The translations under genes were made by a program, and so were the position numbers. A DNA stretch of 18,783 nt from Chromera velia (Eukaryota; Sar; Chromeraceae): the NCBI GenBank assembly GCA_018398765.1, contig JAHBMJ010001068.1, positions 17,501 through 36,283 of the forward strand, written 5' to 3'. Under the pieces are notes generated by a model. The model searched no databases. It had not been told where the DNA came from and was given only the letters and a program-made list of their open reading frames with translations. Within the stretch, counting starts at the first letter, position 1; each line of letters opens with the position of its first letter. Positions 16,301 through 18,783 of this stretch are shown here, piece by piece.

Positions 16301-17898
16301 TGGTGTCGCTGCTCTACGAAAGAAGAATGTGCAAGGATTTCATGTTCTGGCATCATAGCTGTGTTTCTCAAGTCGGCGTGAGTGCTGAAATTGCCCTTTT
16401 CCGCAGTTGATCTGCAGTCGCTGAATGAAATGTCTCTTTGGTCTTCCGTGTTAGTTGTGCGAGTAGAACAGTTGAATGAAATGTGTGCACATCCCTCTTG
16501 GGGCGTGGAGAAGGAAATGATGAAGATTGCGTCATGATTCGTGTCTCTACTTCCTGCCCTTGCTTGCTTGAGGGTCATCGTATGTCGATGCATTTATCCA
16601 TCCATACATACATCCAGGGTTTGTCGGGGGTTTCTCCTGAGGAGGTCCGGACCGCCCTCACAACTGCTCTACCGATGATCTGTGGTTCCGTGGAGAGCGT
16701 GGAGAATCAACAGACGATGGAGAACATCCAGAGAGTGCTCGATGCTTTTCCTGAATCTCTCTCGAAGAAGAACGAACCGAGGCCGAACAGGGTCAGTGAC
16801 TGACTCTGCACGCTTTGAGCACTTCCTACGTGGGGTACCGCATCTTCCCTTACCTTTGCCTCCGCAGCTTTTTTATTTTGTTTATCACACTGATGTTGCG
16901 TTTCAGCTCTTTTTACTTCTTGCTTTCTCTCTGCATTCCTGTGTTGTGTCGTTCTTTCTCTGTCTCCTTCACTGTGGTATTTCTTCCTAAATTGGTTTCT
17001 GGAACTCTCTTCGTGCTCGCTTGTTTTCTTCCGCGTCTGTTCAAGCAGATCCTTTTTCTGCGCGCGCGCGCGCGCGCGTGTGTGTGTGTGAGAGAGAGAG
17101 GCCCTCCGCCATCTTCGCAGCCACCAGAAGAGAAAAGGACAGACACTGAACGTTTCGCGCTCTCCTTCCCTTGCCCTGCCCTCCTTGCAGGAGATGCCTC
17201 GAGTGGACAACCGAAGGACCTCTGTGTGCTCCCTTGAGAGCGGGAGTCGTGTCACGTCCGCTCTTGAGCCGCCCCCCTTCTCAATGCCTTTCGAGACTTC
17301 CCCCCCTCCCTACGGATTCGACCCCCGCGACATACGGCCTCGTGATGTACTCCAGCAGCACGGACGTCCCGGGGCGGCACCTCATCCTCCTCAAGGTTTT
17401 CGTGCCCCCCACATGAGAATGCCTGGAGGTTTCCCTTCGTCTCTCGCCCACGGCGTCGGCCCGGGGTTTCCTCATCACCCTCTGAGCGAGGATGAGGGAC
17501 CTCCAGTTGCAAGAGAGAGACAGAGACAGAGAAAGAAGGACGTCAGGGGGGGGAACGCATTCTCATTCACAGGAGAGATGGGGGGAGAGTACGCAGACGA
17601 TGAGGGAGACGAGGAGTCTCTTTCTCTTGCTGACAGGTTCATCGGCCCGCCTTTTGGTCGGTTTGGGGGGGGGCGTGTGAGCATGCCTCCTATGGACGTG
17701 GGCAAGAGGCAGGTCTGCATGGGTGTGGCGGAAAGAGAGGGGACTGGGGGGCAGCAGAGATGGCGATCGGGTGTTTCGAAGCAGGAGGAGAAGGCGCAAG
17801 GGAAGGGAACTCAGGGGAAGGACAAAGACAGAGGGAGGACTGCACGAATGCCAGGAGGAGGAGGAGGTGAGAGGAAAGGAAAGGGAAGGCCCCAGTGA
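5620..17898 (+). CDS. Poly-chromodomain nuclear protein, 20 exons, about 1,837 aa
   Basis: Exons: 5620-5641, 5827-5895, 6158-6463, 6683-7044, 7418-7759, 8220-8552, 9083-9340, 9651-9851, 10168-10371, 10671-11069, 11469-11747, 12173-12502, 12892-12947, 13355-14018, 14251-14325, 14850-15038, 15300-15332, 15678-16187, 16618-16791, 17191-17898 (TGA stop). All junctions are GT-AG and the frame stays open, totalling 5,511 coding nt. The ATG at 5620 (context AAAATGC) is the first in-frame ATG after a stop at 5545. Order: Ser/Asp-rich acidic N-terminus (1-99), twelve chromodomain-like modules (100 to about 1450), an unrecognised helical region (about 1450-1600), and a Pro/Gly/Arg-rich tail. Chromodomains bind methylated histone tails, nucleic acid or partner proteins, so a chromatin scaffold or reader is inferred. 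No helicase, SET or integrase domain is present. Least certain: exon 1, the ends of exons 7, 8 and 17 (17 could run to 15359), and 5' UTR introns. The existence of the gene is well supported by domain spacing and closing phases. Confidence 0.8.
6158..7044 (+). other. Exons 3-4: acidic stretch plus chromo module 1 (best conserved)
   Basis: Residues 31-99 are strongly acidic. Residues 100-160 form the most canonical chromodomain: first strand with IACRRVQK, then [11 protein letters not shown], then TW and a closing helix LDRFLDTK. Aligned by eye with HP1, W101, W128 and F131 sit at the three methyl-lysine cage positions and W137 at the TWEP tryptophan. The intron (GTGAGT donor at 6464, GTCTGCAG acceptor ending 6682) falls just after the WKNF strand. 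Exon 4 continues into a Lys/Arg-rich stretch (about 163-230) with a run KKKKK, a plausible nuclear localisation signal. Confidence 0.75.
6531..6618. repeat. (CCTG)n-rich intron 3
   Basis: CCTG tetranucleotides are repeated, with interruptions, over most of this stretch of intron 3. Confidence 0.7.
7046..7086. repeat. (CAGA)n microsatellite at the donor of intron 4
   Basis: About ten near-perfect CAGA units start within the splice donor itself (CTG|GTCAGACAGA). Confidence 0.85.
7418..7759 (+). other. Exon 5: chromo module 2
   Basis: Residues 254-367 in a phase 0-0 exon (CCCTGCAG acceptor, GTCAGT donor at 7760). RRIL at about 298-301 is the first strand and LEYLV about 322-326 the second. The cage Trp position is replaced by Gly/Asp (VDGGG). 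W339 matches the TWEP Trp. The closing helix ends VIDFHKRTG followed by RPPP. Confidence 0.7.
8220..8552 (+). other. Exon 6: chromo module 3
   Basis: Residues 368-478, phase 0-0 (GTGTGCAG acceptor, GTAAGT donor at 8553). [10 protein letters not shown] is the first strand and MVFVVKWK (W419) the second. About 35 residues of mostly acidic insert lie between them. This is the only module lacking the TWEP-type Trp. The closing helix reads [11 protein letters not shown]. The second cage aromatic after W419 is Ala, so the cage is incomplete. Confidence 0.65.
9022..9049. repeat. (CACT)n microsatellite in intron 6
   Basis: CACT units lie shortly before the exon 7 acceptor. Confidence 0.8.
9083..9340 (+). 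other. Exon 7: chromo module 4 with acidic insert
   Basis: Residues 479-564, phase 0-0 (CCATGCAG acceptor). IERIEYR starts the module and YQYLLKF is the second strand, with Phe in place of the cage Trp. A Glu/Ala/Asp-rich insert (about 507-530) precedes W536. The exon ends in PPPVK; donors at 9335 and 9341 are both phase 0, and I chose 9341 (AAG|GTCGGC). Confidence 0.65.
9651..9851 (+). other. Exon 8: chromo module 5
   Basis: Residues 565-631, phase 0-0. The acceptor TGTGCAG follows an intronic TGCA repeat. RQIL is the first strand, MYLVAL the second (cage Trp replaced by Leu), W599 the TWEP Trp, and IRKFHIKHP the closing helix. The donor is GTCAGT at 9852; an alternative phase-0 donor is at 9840. 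Confidence 0.65.
10168..10371 (+). other. Exon 9: chromo module 6
   Basis: Residues 632-699, phase 0-0 (CCGTGCAG acceptor, GTCAGT donor at 10372). VAEILK is the first strand, HRVLVRWRY the second with W651 at the cage position and Y653 nearby, and [10 protein letters not shown] carries W668. It is one of the shorter, insert-poor modules. Confidence 0.7.
10652..10670. repeat. (TGCA)n run forming the exon 10 acceptor
   Basis: TGCATGCATGCATGTGCAG ends exactly at the acceptor. A similar run (about 9616-9632) precedes exon 8. Confidence 0.75.
10671..11069 (+). other. Exon 10: basic linker and chromo module 7
   Basis: Residues 700-832, phase 0-0 (TGTGCAG acceptor after a TGCA run, GTCGGT donor at 11070). 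A Lys-rich tract (about 721-739) is a candidate nuclear localisation signal and is followed by an acidic stretch. The module reads VEYLVVF (cage Trp replaced by Phe), then SKWM (W803), then [13 protein letters not shown]. The [KR]IL first strand is not evident, so this module may be partial or its first strand lies before the basic insert. Confidence 0.65.
11469..11747 (+). other. Exon 11: chromo module 8
   Basis: Residues 833-925, phase 0-0 (TTTTGCAG acceptor, GTGAGT donor at 11748). VQEILEV is the first strand, followed by a Lys/Glu linker, then RKYKVLW (W875), then TEW (W890) and the helix FRRFHRQQV. The second cage aromatic is Asp. Confidence 0.7.
12056..12141. repeat. Tandem repeat in intron 11
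   Basis: A unit of about 34 bp (TTGGAATAGTGCATGGGTGT, then GTCAACAAACACAT) occurs at 12057-12090 and 12108-12141, with a truncated copy at 12092-12107 between them. It ends about 30 bp before exon 12. Confidence 0.8.
12173..12502 (+). other. Exon 12: chromo module 9 with Gly/Glu insert
   Basis: Residues 926-1035, phase 0-0 (CACGCAG acceptor, GTTTGT donor at 12503). VRILGRQ is the first strand and FEYLVEW (W962) the second. A Glu/Gly-rich insert of roughly 40 residues is followed by YRSW (W1008) and the helix [10 protein letters not shown]. Confidence 0.7.
12892..14018 (+). other. Exons 13-14: linker and chromo module 10
   Basis: Exon 13 (12892-12947, 56 nt) ends in phase 2 at a GTCAGT donor and joins exon 14 (13355-14018), restoring a Ser codon and keeping the frame open. 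The linker (about 1036-1199) has a helical, basic start and then a Gly/Glu-rich low-complexity region. The module spans about 1201-1270: [16 protein letters not shown] (cage Trp replaced by Met), W1248, and [11 protein letters not shown]. Intron 13 contains the long GT repeat. This is the only phase-2 intron in the gene. Confidence 0.65.
13186..13339. repeat. Long (GT)n tract with GC blocks, intron 13
   Basis: About 154 bp of almost unbroken alternating pyrimidine-purine sequence, mainly TG with GCGCGC blocks near 13239-13252 and 13289-13298. It forms part of the intron just before the exon 14 acceptor. All open frames across it translate only to Cys/Val or His/Thr repeats and are not genes. 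Confidence 0.95.
14251..15038 (+). other. Exons 15-16: chromo module 11, split by an intron
   Basis: Exon 15 (14251-14325, 25 codons) carries the first strand [10 protein letters not shown] and ends at a GTCAGT donor inside a CAGT-rich repeat. Exon 16 (14850-15038) carries HFWVEW across the junction (W1305 at the cage position), a Tyr four residues on, GEW (W1324), and a helix VEGFISKRG. Both introns around exon 16 are phase 0. Confidence 0.7.
14526..14691. repeat. (TCTG)n-rich stretch in intron 15
   Basis: Two TCTG runs, about 14533-14549 and 14668-14691, with related TCCG and CAGT words between and around them. Confidence 0.75.
15051..15065. repeat. G15 homopolymer in intron 16
   Basis: Fifteen consecutive G bases lie 12 bases after the donor of intron 16. 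Run length is prone to sequencing error. Confidence 0.8.
15300..15677 (+). other. Exon 17 (small) and intron 17
   Basis: An 11-codon exon (15300-15332, [11 protein letters not shown]) supplies the first strand of module 12 and sits between a TGTGCAG acceptor and a GTCAGT donor. A stronger GTAAGG donor at 15360, also phase 0, would extend it by nine codons. Intron 17 contains a CCTGCAG site near 15607 but no additional exon that I can support. Confidence 0.5.
15678..16791 (+). other. Exons 18-19: chromo module 12 and unrecognised helical region
   Basis: Exon 18 (15678-16187) contains VEYLAMF (cage Trp replaced by Phe at about 1401) and HAW (W1431) of module 12. After about residue 1450 come predicted helices, including [13 protein letters not shown] and [17 protein letters not shown]. 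Exon 19 (16618-16791) continues in phase 0 with [16 protein letters not shown] and [16 protein letters not shown]. The pattern suggests a compact helical domain split by an intron. I do not recognise the family. Confidence 0.6.
17060..17101. repeat. (GC)n-(GT)n-(GA)n tract in intron 19
   Basis: A run of CG dinucleotides passes directly into TG and then AG dinucleotides. The first two blocks are alternating purine-pyrimidine. Confidence 0.9.
17191..17898 (+). other. Exon 20: Pro/Gly/Arg-rich disordered C-terminus
   Basis: After a CCTTGCAG acceptor, 235 codons run to TGA at 17896-17898. The first half is Pro/Phe/Gly/His-rich. The middle has an acidic patch ([14 protein letters not shown]) between Gly-rich segments, including FGRFGGGR. 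The end is Lys/Gly/Arg-rich. The composition predicts intrinsic disorder; RG-type segments often bind RNA or are methylated, which is inference here. Confidence 0.65.
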
Positions 17899-18783
17899 AA
17901 GGTCGACAAGAGGGAGAAGGAACGGAAGGACTTGGAGGGTAGCAAGGAAGGAAAAGTGAAACGAGTGCTGGTCACTCTCTCTCTTCATGTTCTTTCTTTG
18001 GTCTCTTCCGTCGTCCTACCCTTGTCCGTCTGTCTGATCTAGGAAAGACATTCACTTTTGCTTTATGAACTTTCGGGTCGTCGGACCGAAGTCTGTGTGC
18101 TCGTTCGTTCTTTTTCGGAAAGTTTGGGCGATATATGCGAAGGAAGTAGGAGGAGGGAGTCAGAAAGAATGGATTGACTGGAACCTGAGTGTATGGTGTC
18201 CGCAGAGGGGGCTTTGTGATGAATGAATGATTATGGGGAGGGGTTGGGGTTGTTCTGCATGTATGGGGGGAATGGTGGATTGTGCAATGATTCCACTTCT
18301 GTCTGTCATCCTGTACTCTGAGAGAGAGAGCACGGTAGCGATGTGTTTGCCTTCCCTTCGCATTGCTTTGACCGTCCCCTGTCGGGGTTTTGTGCGTTGT
18401 TCTCTCTCTCTCTCTCTATCTATCTCTATCCGCCTTCCAGTCTCTTCCGATTGCGTGGGAGTGTGTTGAATCCGCTGGCACATTGTCCTTTCCGCCTCCT
18501 TTCTTATACCGGTCCGCCTGTCTGTCTGTCTGTCTGTCTGTCTGTCTGATGTGTCTTCCTTCTCGACTGAGAGAGGGAGTCTCATAGAGGTGCAGTTCTT
18601 TGTAGGTTGAATCAACGGAATGTAAAGTAGGCTCACTTTATCAACTGTGGCGGGTCGAGCAGAAGTAAAATGAAGTAAATGAAATGGATCATTGCCTCAT
18701 GGAAAGAGTAGGACAGAAAAAAAAAAGGGGGGGGGGGGGCTTTGCAAGGTTGAGACGAACTGGAGGGGCAGAGAAACAGATTG
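17899..18783. other. 3' flank of the poly-chromodomain gene
   Basis: Likely 3' UTR and spacer. It holds short GA/CT runs (about 18320-18330 and 18400-18425), a (CTGT)n run at 18518-18548 and an A10-G13 tract at 18717-18739. No ORF with a recognisable product, no RNA gene and no canonical polyadenylation signal is seen. Confidence 0.4.
18518..18548. repeat. (CTGT)n microsatellite
   Basis: Nearly eight perfect CTGT units in the 3' flank of the large gene. Confidence 0.85.

Noticed and set aside
2-17898. A cpSRP43- or MPP8-like ankyrin plus chromodomain fusion
   Set aside because: The ankyrin frame ends at a stop, then 4.4 kb of spacer follows, and the chromo gene has its own ATG after an in-frame stop. 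The adjacency looks coincidental.
5620-17898. A chromovirus-type retrotransposon origin of the chromodomains
   Set aside because: No reverse transcriptase, RNase H, integrase, gag or LTR sequence is visible, and the gene has many spliceosomal introns.

Overview
This is a window of eukaryotic nuclear DNA: protein-coding sequence is cut by many GT-AG introns, most acceptors end in GCAG, and introns and spacers are full of tetranucleotide microsatellites. The style (pyrimidine-rich introns, CAGA/CAGT/TGCA repeats, moderately GC-rich exons) reminds me of a chromerid or related alveolate or stramenopile alga such as Chromera. That assignment is an inference from texture, not a match.

Layout. (1) 2-1204, + strand: the 3' end of an ankyrin-repeat protein gene that runs off the left edge. 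(2) 1205-5619: about 4.4 kb of spacer. It holds an AT-rich imperfect inverted-repeat element (about 1403-1888), short inverted repeats, purine-rich DNA with microsatellites, a 4 x 45 bp tandem repeat (4210-4389) and a CpG-dense patch (about 5050-5240). A minus-strand gene hidden in 2700-5260 cannot be excluded. (3) 5620-17898, + strand: one large gene that I resolve into 20 exons, predicted to encode about 1,837 residues. (4) 17899-18783: 3' flank with simple repeats.

The large gene is the main result. After a short Ser/Asp-rich and acidic N-terminus it encodes twelve consecutive chromodomain-like modules. Most are carried by a single exon bounded by phase-0 introns. They are followed by an unrecognised helical region and a Pro/Gly/Arg-rich disordered tail. 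Modules share a starting [KR]IL-like strand, an EYLV-like strand, a tryptophan equivalent to the Trp of canonical TWEP (11 of 12), and a closing helix that often ends in Phe-His followed by prolines. The Trp of the methyl-lysine cage survives in only six modules, and the full aromatic set is visible only in module 1. I infer a nuclear chromatin-associated scaffold built by exon duplication. The exon chain closes without a frame break, which supports the model, but no transcript evidence is available here.

The two genes are separate transcription units in the same orientation, and nothing in the sequence links their functions.
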